A stretch of 64,000 bases of DNA, taken from Globisporangium splendens (Eukaryota > Oomycota > Peronosporomycetes > Pythiales > Pythiaceae). A program made the translations under genes and the position numbers. A model generated the notes under the pieces. The model did not search any database. It was not told the DNA's origin and worked only from the letters and a program-made list of their open reading frames with translations. Positions 42,700 to 52,476 of this stretch are shown here, one piece after another (the first letter of the stretch is position 1; the number at the start of each line of letters is the position of its first letter). The stretch lies in assembly GCA_006386115.1 (NCBI GenBank), contig VFIW01000050.1, positions 1-64,000 on the forward strand, written 5' to 3'.

Positions 42700-43722
42700 A
42701 GAAAGGAACTGAGACCGAAATGGCTCACTTATGCTACAGTGGCGTTCATAAACGATCTGTTCAAGATTTGTGCAACGAGTGTTTCAGAGGCATTTCCATA
42801 AATCAGTGCTGTGCCACTGATTTGTTTCCCAAATGTGTTCTGTTAGGGAAGCGGCAAAAGGGTTCAATGTATGTGCGAGCTGTGGCTTCGAGAACATCAT
42901 GCGTGCCACCAACTGCAGTGTCTGTGGACACACACTGCATTCCCACCCAGTAAGAGCAATAAATGGTCAGGTTTGTCCACGTCAGTCGCACGCAAGCCAC
43001 TTACAAGGCACAAAACTCTTTAAGGCAATCTCTTAAATCCACCTGGCTCGGATACAATGCGCTGACGTGTGCAATAACTAGCATCTGTAAGTAATGGAGG
43101 CGGCAAGTAGACGTCGGAAGAAACCTCTACTTGGTGGTAATGCCAAGACTCAGTCTCCTGGGTGCTCTGTGACGTTAAGCCACGACACCCTTCCAGTGGA
43201 CTCGTCGTTGGTCACTGATACGATTCGCAGCGAGCGTGTGTACCAAGATGGAGCTCGTTGACTCCAGCAAAGCCAACCCATCGATCTCTCCGCTCGAGTG
43301 CTGCTGGATCCTGTCCAGAACCGGCAGGAGCTCGTCGACCTCTCCACGCTAGCATTCCAACGAAGTGTGCGTCGACCACAACAAGCAATGTTGCTACGCT
43401 TGCGTCTACGAAGTTTCAAGTGCTCGCGCCGGTAGCGGCTCGCGGATTCGCTTTGGAGCTTTGGAGATTCGGAGCAGTCCATAGAACGCGTAAGCTGCAT
43501 TCCATTGCGCAAGGCGCGGTCGGGAGTAGATGTTCGATTTACAGAAGACCCTTGCATGGGCTGCAACGCGAGTGGTTCGGTCAAGTCAGCGACTTGGTCG
43601 CGAGTACTGGCGACAGACTCTTCGAGCGTGCAAACAAAGCCGACCAGACTTTCTACTTGAGCCCAGCATCACAGCACGACCTTGGTGCGGATCACTCGAC
43701 CTTTTTCTTCTCCGGTTAAACA
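42700..43722 (+). pseudogene. HECT-type E3 ligase with zinc ribbon, decayed copy 2
   Basis: At about 42847-42940 one frame encodes NVCASCGFENIMRATNCSVC and GHTLH, a RanBP2-like four-Cys ribbon (C-x2-C-x10-C-x2-C). After frame breaks, HECT-associated sequence follows in parallel with the 34.5-kb copy: WRRQVDV (43100), KMELVDSSKANP (43250), SIERVSCIPLRKARSGVDVR (43480), and REWFGQVSDLVASTGDRLF to DQTFYLSPASQHDLGADH (43570-43700). It ends where an antisense RNase H remnant begins; the rest of the N-lobe and all of the C-lobe are missing. Clearly non-functional. Confidence 0.6.
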
Positions 43723-43960
43723 AAGACAGGAGTGAGTTTTTGCGTATTTGTGACGTCCGGGTACCGAGACCATTTCCGAGGCGAGCTTCCACCGTCGACA
43801 GTGCAATGCTGTCATCTCCGCACGCTTCCCCGGTCAAAATCACTGGAGTCTTGGTGTTCATTGCTGTGTTTGCAAGCCGATCGGCCATCTTGTTGTTTTC
43901 TCTGATCGAAAAGTAAAGATGACGCACTTGTTGCGATTGTATTAATGATCTTATCGCCAC
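43723..43960 (-). pseudogene. Retroelement RNase H fragment
   Basis: Minus strand VRHLYFSIRENNKMADRLAN followed by TAMNTKTPVILTGEACGDDS matches the last part of the RNase H-like domain at 2.7 kb (REQNKMVDLLANMAM..VKILTDESRGHDQ). The catalytic core before it is missing. It interrupts or abuts the HECT relic. Confidence 0.6.
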
Positions 43961-45778
43961 GGCGTCGCAAATACGACAAAACTCACTCTTGGCAGTGTTA
44001 ATGAGGCTTCGGGAGTCTCAAGCGAATTCCAACTCGTTCAATGGAATCTCTCTCTCTAAACAATGTTCTGGATTATTAAGTAATCTCAATGTCATGAAAC
44101 GAACTTAAATCTGATGCTTCTGACAAGGTACGACTTCGGAAACGAATCAGTGTTTCATCAAGATGTCACACAAAAAGTACACAAGTTGAGCTTTCTGAAA
44201 ACACCAGTAATTCTTATGTGAAGTTCATTATGCAATTTTTTCACCGTTTTTCACCGGATCTTGGAAATTTGATTGGTCCAATAAAACCAATGAGTAGAGT
44301 TATCATCAGTGAAACAAGTCGTATAATACGGAAGAGAAGATTCCCATAAGTAACGCAAAACAAACCAGCGTTATTTTAGAGCTGGTCACCGTGCATTTGG
44401 TTGGATAAAATAGCATTAGCACGAAGCCAGTCCTGTTTCCCCCATTCACACCACCGACCAACCAACAGCAATAAATCCCGATCGCCGACTGAAGAAGGTC
44501 GCGTGTATTGCGGCAGTGATACAAGAAGGCAATGGAAAGCTGTGATATTTTTCACACATGCGTTTGTTAAATGCTGTTGTGTAACGTGTATGTCCAGTGT
44601 CAGGGATCAACGACAACGAGAGAGATCGGAGAGGCGTGGCGCCGGTCGCAGTGCGATGGCGTGCCTGTACTTGCGTTTTGCATGCCTATCGAGCACATGA
44701 CAAGGCAGAGTTGGGGTGCGGACGGTACTTTGCTGCATGGGTTCGTGTATTGCATTTACCATGAACGGAATTCAGGAATCGTCCATTGATCCTGTATACT
44801 TACACAGAGGGAAACAAATCAGAATTTAAAAAGTCGACGCACGAACCGGTTGGGTATCCACCTTTAGTCGAGCAGCGAGACAGCTCTTTGTTCAGTGATG
44901 CCGAAAACAGAAAGGTGCGCTTTCGATGTACACTTGACGAGCTATTGAGGTAGTCGATGATTCTGCCCTCTGCTGCTTTGGCTTCTGCCTCCAACTTTGC
45001 GTACCATTGTTCAAATGCACGATCCTGGTGAGGGCTGGTGCGCAGATGACAAAGCCAGGTGAGAGGAAGTTTTTAAACCGTTTGACCAAGAGGCGTATCT
45101 TGCGCAGACTGTCCTTCTCATTTTGCATTGGCGTGTGTGCGTGTACCATTGATTGCTACAGAAGTCCATGGAAAGACACACTGCACGGATCCCTCCGAGT
45201 TTGATCGAGATGGCTGACCTCGGGCGACTGCGGTGGTGGTGGAAGCCGCAGATGGCTTGGGGAAAGTTGTAATGGGCTATACCTAGCCATTACATGAAGG
45301 TGGATTTGTTCCCAGATCTAGTGTGCCACACACCACCTTCAATGTGCATTGTGGAGAGACAAATAACAAAGGGATTACAGTAATACAATCCCCACATGCA
45401 CATGTGACGTCACGAGCGCTCTCTGTGCTGATCAGTGCAGAATGTTGTTCACATGTACTAATCAGTATAGAGTGATGACATCCATGTACTAATCAAGTGC
45501 TGAGTGATGGCTCCTACTTGGGAAACTGCACCGGTGATGAGACCGACGTGTCTCTGCCACCTGAAGTGAGTGGCAGGAGTCAATCACTTCGCAGGGAATT
45601 TTCCACAGGACTTCAAGTTCAAGTTTCTCGAAGATCCCGTAGGTTCAACCTCAGTGTACCCAAGTTTTATATATCAGATTCATAGGTTTTATGTGCATGT
45701 TTAGGTTTTCGTTATAAAACCTGTAGGATCCCTTGAGGTTTATTTGTAAGTAGCGACAGGAACCATAAGCATTTCAAT
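43961..45778. other. 1.8-kb intergenic region, possible solo LTR
   Basis: No gene recognised. At 45420-45515 a short unit (ATGTACTAATCA..) recurs twice with spacing near 44 bp, and 45250-45760 has the look of a solo LTR, but I could not define ends or a target duplication. Confidence 0.3.
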
Positions 45779-45795
45779 TCAGTTGCAAATTTTCC
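45779..45795 (+). promoter_or_regulatory. Inr-like core promoter
   Basis: TCAGTTGCAAATTTTCC resembles the oomycete Inr followed by NNCC and lies 62 bp before the ATG at 45857. Confidence 0.45.
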
Positions 45796-45856
45796 TCCAA
45801 GCCCTCAAGTCTTCTTCCTCCCTCCAAGTCGGGAGATCGCTTCCTCTGGCGCAAGC

Positions 45857-46321
45857 GTGTGTACCGTGTTTGAGGGACTGTTGCGAACATCACCCTCTTA
45901 CACTCAGCAGACACCGCTCAAGAACGAGAAGCAAAAAAGAGTATTGCCTACTTATCTGCGCTCCCTCGCAAATATTTCCTTTGCATCATTGTACAATCGG
46001 TTCCTTCACGAAGGACAAGATGCCGTACAACTGGACAGAAAGAACCACGCGCTGAGAGACGCGCAGCGCGCCATGCGTATCGCACGCCTCAATGTGAGCG
46101 GCACAGGGCCACCGCCACTCGCATCGCTTGTGACATATGCTGAGCGCGCCGTTTGGCGACGCGAAATTCGGCTCATCGCAAATGGAGTGCAAATCAAAGT
46201 CTTGACAATCCTGGAGAGCCGCGATGCTGGAACCGACAATGTCGGCAAGCGGTCGCGTACTGGCACCGTCGCGGACATCGTGCGCGCGTGGACCAAGACA
46301 GTAAAGCATGCAAACGCTTGA
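45857..46321 (+). CDS. Hypothetical protein
   Basis: A 154-codon ORF. From about residue 55 codons are GC-ending like real genes here: the protein is basic and helical (NHALRDAQRAMRIARLNVSG, then AERAVWRREIRLIANGVQIK and ADIVRAWTKTVKHANA). The first 50 residues are less convincing, so the true start or an intron may differ. An Inr-like promoter precedes the ATG. I do not recognise the family; there is no signal peptide or membrane helix. Confidence 0.45.
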   Translation: MCTVFEGLLRTSPSYTQQTPLKNEKQKRVLPTYLRSLANISFASLYNRFLHEGQDAVQLDRKNHALRDAQRAMRIARLNVSGTGPPPLASLVTYAERAVWRREIRLIANGVQIKVLTILESRDAGTDNVGKRSRTGTVADIVRAWTKTVKHANA

Positions 46322-46913
46322 TTTTCTAGCTTGTCATTTCGTGCAAGTATTAATGTTTACGCACAAATCATTATCCACGACAATGAAGCCATTCACATGT
46401 TGAACACGCGCCACAGAACAAAACCACGTCAAAAACATACTTCTTACATTTTGGCTATTGCACTTGGTTGTTGGTGCAATCTCGATGCTGATATTGACGT
46501 GACTGGTGCGCATTATGCTCGCGCCGACTACCACTTGCTTTGCTTTCGTTTCTGAACACATCATTGTTCCAACAAACGATTCATATGCATTAGCTCTGTA
46601 TACGTCACACAACAACCCACAACAAAAACATCATGCCTCTTGGGCTTTCCTGTACGCTCGTCACCAAAGACCGTGGCAATGGCTTGCTTGCCAACCGACC
46701 CCTTCCTTGCCTTCACTTGTATGTTGTGGTTGGAGAGGATCCTGAAAATGTGGACTGGATCGGTTTTCTCTGCGGTTCGGTTATCTGGGCAGTTCGGTTT
46801 TATGAAGAAAAAGACATAAAAAAAGTCATAAACCGTCTAATCGGAAGATAACAGCAAACAATTTACTGTTTCTATTCCGTTCTGACACTAAACACGATGC
46901 ACTCGAATAATGC
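46322..46913. other. Intergenic, no gene recognised
   Basis: Contains a 72-codon plus ORF (46633-46851) without recognisable motif. TCGGAAGATAAC at 46841 repeats the arm of the inverted repeat just downstream. Confidence 0.4.
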
Positions 46914-46960
46914 TTATCTTCCGAACAATTTTTGAGTTTGGAAGACTGTTCGGAAGATAA
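46914..46960. repeat. 14-bp perfect inverted repeat
   Basis: TTATCTTCCGAACA at 46914-46927 and TGTTCGGAAGATAA at 46947-46960, 19-bp loop. It lies about 50 bp upstream of the Inr of the BED-finger gene, so a binding site or a relic transposon end is possible. Confidence 0.6.
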
Positions 46961-47008
46961 ACATTAAAGTACATTGTCACAGCGGTCTCAGACTCCGAAT
47001 TCGAACCC

Positions 47009-47022
47009 CCATTGTTCAATTT
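47009..47022 (+). promoter_or_regulatory. Inr core promoter of the BED-finger gene
   Basis: CCATTGTTCAATTT followed by AGAACC matches the oomycete Inr, 54 bp before the ATG at 47076. It is now cut off from most of its gene by the retrotransposon. Confidence 0.6.
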
Positions 47023-47075
47023 AGAACCTGTTTTAGAGCAGAACTCTCTTATCGCCATAGAGCAACCAACCAACC

Positions 47076-47119
47076 ATGAGCAACAGCGTCTCGACATGGC
47101 CGCACCACACAAGCGTCCT
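47076..47119 (+). pseudogene. 5' coding end of the interrupted BED-finger gene
   Basis: An ATG at 47076 with good context (CAACCATG) opens 14 codons plus two bases, ending exactly at the target-site duplication. The frame continues without a shift at 52477 on the far side of the element. This is the displaced start of the 52477-54217 gene. Confidence 0.7.
47115..47119. repeat. Target-site duplication, left
   Basis: GTCCT, repeated at 52472-52476. A 5-bp duplication is typical of Ty3/gypsy integrases. Confidence 0.8.
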
Positions 47120-47441
47120 TATCGCGATGTCCGGATGTTGCTGATGAAGCAGATTTATTAATGAGCAAAGTTATGCAAGCTGTCGACATGAGGGCTTATG
47201 GTCCGTGAGTCCTCGTCCATGACTATGGTGATGTGTATCAACTATGGACTACTGACGTCATGGCGTGGCGCGTGCCTTGGGGCCACTAAGTGGGGTGCCG
47301 CACGCCTTCGGCTTGCTGGAATGCAGGATGCAGATAGGATGGATGGAGGCACGTGCTGTGCGCGTGGGTGCAAAGCAATCACATGGGCCGAGACAACTGA
47401 CAGGCTGGAAGCCACGAGCTTGAGAGATTGATTGCGCCACA
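47120..47441 (-). repeat. 3' LTR
   Basis: 322 bp; on the minus strand it begins TGTGGCGC and ends GCGATA. It appears identical to 52150-52471. Confidence 0.92.
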
Positions 47442-47480
47442 CTGCCCTCCAAAGCTCGGGGCGTAATTTGAGTAATGGAG

Positions 47481-50400
47481 CTAGGCGAGTTGTTCCTGTA
47501 GAAGCGGATCGCGTGCACCTTGCGCGTAGTCGCGCACCTTATCTGGGACGTGCTTGAAAATCTCTGTCAAGGGTTCCCATGATGCTTCAATGTCTTGGAG
47601 CCCCGTCCACGTAACCAAGAGCTCCCACCGCTTGAGAGTCTCATTGTACCGGTGCTTAGAGAAGCGGTCGACACCAAGTAGGATCCCTTGGTTGCTGACG
47701 AATTCTTTGATTTCCTGGGTAACGTTGAGAGACGAGTCAGCATAGAACCGGAGACGGGATCCGTGGACTTCATGGATGGCACCAGTAAGAAGATGGCGAA
47801 TGAGGAAGGAGTGTGGGCGTGCTTCTGTGACCATGAATGGCCCAACCCACTGGGCGAGAAGCTTGTTGACAGTCAGCCTTTGGTCGACGCGAGACCAGAG
47901 GACGTAATCGCCGATGTCAAAGTTCGCCGTGGCTCTTGTTGCGGCTGCCATGTCTCTCAACCGTTTCCGCTCCTTGACATTAACGACTTCGCGGTGCATC
48001 TGTTGCATTGATGCCCGTACTGCAGTGAGCCATTGCTCGATTCGGTCCCAGTCGATTGATCCGAAGGTGCCGTCTGGTCTAGCGATCACATCGAGGCTTG
48101 TAGGTGGAGGAAGCGCGAGGAAAAGTTCCATGGGGCATTTTCCTGCTAGGGACGCAACTGGTGTTTGGTTTAAGTTGCCTTGGACGACAGGCAGGAGATA
48201 CGGCCACTCATGGTGGTCGAGTTTGTACTCCAGCAACAGCACGCGCAGCACTTGGAGGACATCTCTGTTCAGGCGCTCGACTGTCCCGTTCAACCAAGGT
48301 GAGTAGACTGGGGTGAATCTCTGTTGGACTTTTAGACGGGCGCACAGCATCGCGATGGCCGCATTGCGGAAATGCGTCCCTTGGTCTGAGATTAGCGTTT
48401 CTGGGCAGCCGTATCGCTTGTGCCACGAAAGGAGCGCGTCTGCAGCAACGGACGAACTAGCAGAACTGCATGCAAACAACTCGCAGTAGTGTGTGAGCGA
48501 GTCCTTCAACACAAGTACGTAGCTGTCGCCTCCGTACGCTTCGCCAAGGTAGAGAAAGTCCCAGTGTACAGCTTCATTTCGTCGGATAGCTGTGTAGGTC
48601 GGACCATACACGCGAGTAATGATTCTTGGCCCTTTTACGTGCTTGCAGAGTAAGCACTTACTCACAAAGAGTTGGACTTTCCGGTGGAGGTTCTGGACGT
48701 GAAAACGCTCGTTCAGGATTGTGAACATTGCAAGCTCGCTCCGATGTCCTTGCGACCCGCAGTGCGCCACCACGAACAGCCTCGTCAGCAGGTTCTTCGC
48801 GCTGGGCGGGATCCATATTTTACCGCCAACCTTGCTGATACCGTCAACTGTTGTATGGCCGCCTGGCATCTTGGTGTGGCCAGTGCGGTTGTCGTTCTGG
48901 GTCTTGCTGATCTCAACGAGGGTTGGAAATTCAAACGATTGGTCTGAGAGAGGGCGAATTGGTGAGATCGGTGCAATACTGCGTGTCCTTACCGCCCCTG
49001 CTCGGATCACACTCGTCTCGCGCCACCGTGAGATAATATCTGCCCAAACATTCATCTCACCCGAGATGTGCTCAATTGTGAACCGGAGACCGCAGAGGCG
49101 CATCGCCCATCGCTGGAGACGGTCGCGAACATGGCGCTTGAGTTCCACGTGCGGAGCAAAGATGTAAATCAGGTTCGCGTGATCGCAGAAGAGCCGAAAG
49201 CCTCCTGGTCGTTGCAAGAGGTAGGCGAGGTCACTGCAGGCTTTGACGATCGGGAAAGCCTCCTTCTCGACAATTGCCCAATTTAGCTGCGCATTTTTAA
49301 ACGAGCCGCCTTTGCATATCACCATCTGGTGATGCTGCTGATCAATTGGGGCGTTGTCATTCCACTCTTCGACAGTAGTAATCACGATGCTCCAGCCGGA
49401 AAGGGAGGCGTCAGTGAAAACACACAGCTCTCCATTGTGACTTGGGAACGCCAGAGGGATCGACATCTGGATGAGTTGCTTGACTGTGTTGTACGCCATG
49501 GCCTCATCGGTCGACCAGTCAACGGCGACATTGAGAGCATTTTTGTTTCGGCGACCGATTCGCTTTCGCTCGGCGTCAAGCTTGAGCAGTAATGGTGCCA
49601 CGACGCGCGCATAGTCTGGGAGTGACTCATGCAGCCAGTTGCTCGCACACACAAAGTATTGTAGCTCTGCCACGGTGGTTGGAAGTGGTAGTGCGGTGAG
49701 AGCATCGACTCTGGCGGGGTCGTGGCGAACACCAGCTCCAGATAGAAGCTTCCCGCACCACATTACTTCTGGCTGGAAAAGGCTGCTCTTGCTCGCGTTC
49801 AGCTTAAACCGACGGTCTCGCATGATAGTGAAGAACTCTTGTAGGGCGTGGAGAAACCCTTCGATTGTTGGAGCAAACACGATGATGTCGTCAATCCAGA
49901 CGAGCACGTTGCGCTGCAGCATGGGAGAAAGTGCAGCTTGCATCTGCATCTGGAAGTGTATGGCGGAATCAACTGCTCCCTGGGGCACGCGAAGTGGTGT
50001 ATACACAGTGTCCTCTGTCATGAACGACATAATCTCTTGGCTGGCAGGATGGAGGGGAAGTTGCCAAAACCCCTTCATTAGGTCAAACTTGGCGAAGCAG
50101 GTGGAGCCGTACACCGCAGCAGAAATCACTGACAAGTTCGGCATCGCTCCAGCGATCGGCACAGTCATCTTGTTTACTGGTCGGTAGTCGATCGTAATGC
50201 GGAAGTCTGTCTGTGAACCCGGCTTCCGCACAGGTACTGCTGCACATGCCCATTTCGCAGAATTGTTCTTTCGAACAAGGCCGCATTCCTCTAGATACGC
50301 AGTGTACTGGCGTAGGAACTGACTCTGCAACGGAGCGTACTTGCGAGGTTTGCAGCGAAATGGCTTCGAGTCTTCACGTAGAGTCACCTCCAGAGGTTCA

Positions 50401-51956
50401 ACCAATGCTGGGGGGTCTGCCTCGAGGCTCTCTCGGAAGACCTCGCTGAATTTGTGCACCAACTCACGAAGGCGTCTCTCAAATCTTGTATCCATGCCGT
50501 TTGCGAAGGCATCATCGACAAGTAAGTCGACGAACGAGATTGGCGCCCCTTCTGGCTCTGGGAGCATATCACCAACTGGAAACTCGTCCGTTTCTTCTTC
50601 TAGAAGTGGAGCAGCCGCAAGTTGCTCGATCATGCTCTCGACGTCAATCCCCAAAGCCTTCATTGCATCATTCCCCAATAGGAACTCGTCAACTTCTGAC
50701 TCTAGAATGAGGCACGGTGTATCCTTGAGTCGAACCGGGCCGGCGGCAGTTACAAGTTCTAGAGCAAGTGACACTCCTTGTCTGCAAACTGCCGTATGGC
50801 CGTCAGCCATCACCGCATGCACTGGAGAAGGGAGGTCCTGCACGGGAAGCCTTGGTTGGTTGTTGAGAAGTGCATCCACAACTGCACGTGGCACAATGCA
50901 TCGATCGGCGCCGCTATCGGGAATGTATGGCACTTCCAACACGCCATTAATTCGAACAGTACAGCCGCGTGGTCCCGCGGACACTGCCTTCGAGCGGACG
51001 ATATCACTTCGGAGAATCTTTGACGCTCTCATACTTGATAGGGCTTCGATTCTCTGAGCCTGTGTCGCTGTTGGACACTCATCCAGCCAATGCTGCCCTT
51101 TGCATACCAGACAGCCGTCACGAGGAGGCAGGCGAATCTTCTTTCCTCCCGCGTGGGCCACTGGTCTTGCTGCATGTGGAGCTTTCTTGACCTGGTGTAT
51201 ATGCGGGCGGACAGGTGGAGCTGGACTTGCGCGCTCCATGGTCTGGGTATGGAATCGCTGCTGTACCTTTGCGTGCTCGAGGATCAAGTCAAAGAGTGCT
51301 GCGTCATCGGTCTTACAGCTCCTCCTCTCAAATTTGATCAGTCTCTCGATCTGCTCTCGGAGCATGGCAGGCTGAACGTTCTCGATCAGGAGTGTGCACC
51401 TTGCCTTCATTCGATCCCTGTATCCCGGTTCTGCATGGTTTCCACTTCCGATGAGCGCCTGGAGGCCGTTGTCTTCCACGATCTTGGTGAAGTCCTGGAA
51501 GTACTGGAAGACACGAGCGTCGCAGTCGTCAATGCTCATGTCCATCTTCAGCGACCGCTTGAAGAGAGTCTTGACATCAGGAATATACTCGTTCTTGAGG
51601 GTCCTACAGCGCTTGTACACGAGGGCCATTACTTCACTGTCTTCGATTTCATCGATGCGCTTCTTGAGAACGAAAGTTGCTAGGGTCTCCAGCACTGCTG
51701 AATCGATGGAGCCCTTGACTGTAGCAACTACAGCAGCGAGGTTTTCACCCGTCACATTGCATCGATGTTGCATCTTCGTGACGTATTGCTCCCACTCCCT
51801 TGTCCACGTGATAAGGGCCGCCTGGTCCCAGCTGGACAGTCTTGGGGCGCGGATAAACTCGTACACAGGCTGGGGTATTCCCATGTCGACGTCGCCGTCC
51901 GAGTCAAGTCGATAACTGGACGCCATCGGCACCCAGATCAGGTACAGTGTCGACAC
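47481..51956 (-). CDS. Gag-Pol polyprotein of the Ty3/gypsy element
   Basis: One 1,491-residue ORF without frameshift; MASSYRLD at 51926 is an alternative start. Gag ends in a zinc knuckle CLVCKGQHWLDEC (C-x2-C-x3-H-x4-C, about residue 282). Protease has DSGAD (about 345). Reverse transcriptase shows the TDFRITIDYRPVNK region (about 580) and VWIDDIIVFA (about 689), where Trp-Ile replaces the usual Tyr-Leu before DD. RNase H starts CVFTDASLSGW (about 847). Integrase has an HHCC finger (HCGSQGHRSE .. CLLCKH, about 1062-1105) and a DDE core with HWDFLYLG and LISDQGTHF. A chromodomain (about 1420-1470, RWELLVTWTGLQDIEASWEP) may direct integration to marked chromatin. No stop or frame break is seen, so the element could be autonomous. 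Confidence 0.93.
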   Translation of the reverse strand: MSTLYLIWVPMASSYRLDSDGDVDMGIPQPVYEFIRAPRLSSWDQAALITWTREWEQYVTKMQHRCNVTGENLAAVVATVKGSIDSAVLETLATFVLKKRIDEIEDSEVMALVYKRCRTLKNEYIPDVKTLFKRSLKMDMSIDDCDARVFQYFQDFTKIVEDNGLQALIGSGNHAEPGYRDRMKARCTLLIENVQPAMLREQIERLIKFERRSCKTDDAALFDLILEHAKVQQRFHTQTMERASPAPPVRPHIHQVKKAPHAARPVAHAGGKKIRLPPRDGCLVCKGQHWLDECPTATQAQRIEALSSMRASKILRSDIVRSKAVSAGPRGCTVRINGVLEVPYIPDSGADRCIVPRAVVDALLNNQPRLPVQDLPSPVHAVMADGHTAVCRQGVSLALELVTAAGPVRLKDTPCLILESEVDEFLLGNDAMKALGIDVESMIEQLAAAPLLEEETDEFPVGDMLPEPEGAPISFVDLLVDDAFANGMDTRFERRLRELVHKFSEVFRESLEADPPALVEPLEVTLREDSKPFRCKPRKYAPLQSQFLRQYTAYLEECGLVRKNNSAKWACAAVPVRKPGSQTDFRITIDYRPVNKMTVPIAGAMPNLSVISAAVYGSTCFAKFDLMKGFWQLPLHPASQEIMSFMTEDTVYTPLRVPQGAVDSAIHFQMQMQAALSPMLQRNVLVWIDDIIVFAPTIEGFLHALQEFFTIMRDRRFKLNASKSSLFQPEVMWCGKLLSGAGVRHDPARVDALTALPLPTTVAELQYFVCASNWLHESLPDYARVVAPLLLKLDAERKRIGRRNKNALNVAVDWSTDEAMAYNTVKQLIQMSIPLAFPSHNGELCVFTDASLSGWSIVITTVEEWNDNAPIDQQHHQMVICKGGSFKNAQLNWAIVEKEAFPIVKACSDLAYLLQRPGGFRLFCDHANLIYIFAPHVELKRHVRDRLQRWAMRLCGLRFTIEHISGEMNVWADIISRWRETSVIRAGAVRTRSIAPISPIRPLSDQSFEFPTLVEISKTQNDNRTGHTKMPGGHTTVDGISKVGGKIWIPPSAKNLLTRLFVVAHCGSQGHRSELAMFTILNERFHVQNLHRKVQLFVSKCLLCKHVKGPRIITRVYGPTYTAIRRNEAVHWDFLYLGEAYGGDSYVLVLKDSLTHYCELFACSSASSSVAADALLSWHKRYGCPETLISDQGTHFRNAAIAMLCARLKVQQRFTPVYSPWLNGTVERLNRDVLQVLRVLLLEYKLDHHEWPYLLPVVQGNLNQTPVASLAGKCPMELFLALPPPTSLDVIARPDGTFGSIDWDRIEQWLTAVRASMQQMHREVVNVKERKRLRDMAAATRATANFDIGDYVLWSRVDQRLTVNKLLAQWVGPFMVTEARPHSFLIRHLLTGAIHEVHGSRLRFYADSSLNVTQEIKEFVSNQGILLGVDRFSKHRYNETLKRWELLVTWTGLQDIEASWEPLTEIFKHVPDKVRDYAQGARDPLLQEQLA

Positions 51957-52149
51957 CGCCGTTCCTTGATCCTCAGGTGCTTATTTAGCAAAAGACGAGT
52001 CGAACACTGACCACTCGAACTTTGATACCAAGCCGAACGGAGCGTACTTAGCCGAATCACCACTGTCGTTGTGGAGTTGCCGTCACCGATCGTTGTCTTG
52101 CCTGGGTTAACAAATCGCCACCGTCTTGGTGAAGACGCGTAAAGATCTT

Positions 52150-52471
52150 TATCGCGATGTCCGGATGTTGCTGATGAAGCAGATTTATTAATGAGCAAAG
52201 TTATGCAAGCTGTCGACATGAGGGCTTATGGTCCGTGAGTCCTCGTCCATGACTATGGTGATGTGTATCAACTATGGACTACTGACGTCATGGCGTGGCG
52301 CGTGCCTTGGGGCCACTAAGTGGGGTGCCGCACGCCTTCGGCTTGCTGGAATGCAGGATGCAGATAGGATGGATGGAGGCACGTGCTGTGCGCGTGGGTG
52401 CAAAGCAATCACATGGGCCGAGACAACTGACAGGCTGGAAGCCACGAGCTTGAGAGATTGATTGCGCCACA
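52150..52471 (-). repeat. 5' LTR
   Basis: 322 bp; should carry the element's promoter. Appears identical to the 3' LTR. The palindrome AAAGATCTTT spans its inner border. Confidence 0.92.
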
Positions 52472-52476
52472 GTCCT
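52472..52476. repeat. Target-site duplication, right
   Basis: GTCCT, pair of 47115-47119. Confidence 0.8.

Larger units (their letters stand above)
47120..52471 (-). mobile_element. Ty3/gypsy LTR retrotransposon, complete
   Basis: A 5,352-bp element in minus orientation with two 322-bp LTRs, a 5-bp GTCCT target duplication, a purine-rich tract next to the 3' LTR (GGAGGGCAG on the minus strand, 47442-47450), and one uninterrupted Gag-Pol ORF. LTRs look identical, so insertion is recent. Domain order PR-RT-RNase H-integrase-chromodomain is that of chromovirus-type Ty3/gypsy elements. I could not assign a tRNA primer site with confidence. Confidence 0.95.

Noticed and set aside
45250..45760. 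Solo LTR
   Set aside because: Short internal repeats are visible but no defined ends or target duplication; left only as a possibility in the intergenic entry.
46985..47010. TTCGAACCC resembling a tRNA T-loop
   Set aside because: No acceptor stem or anticodon arm can be folded around it on either strand, and it overlaps the Inr region.
47198..47431. 77-codon ORF present in both LTRs
   Set aside because: Lies wholly in LTR sequence, antisense to the element, and has no motif; identical copies simply reflect identical LTRs.
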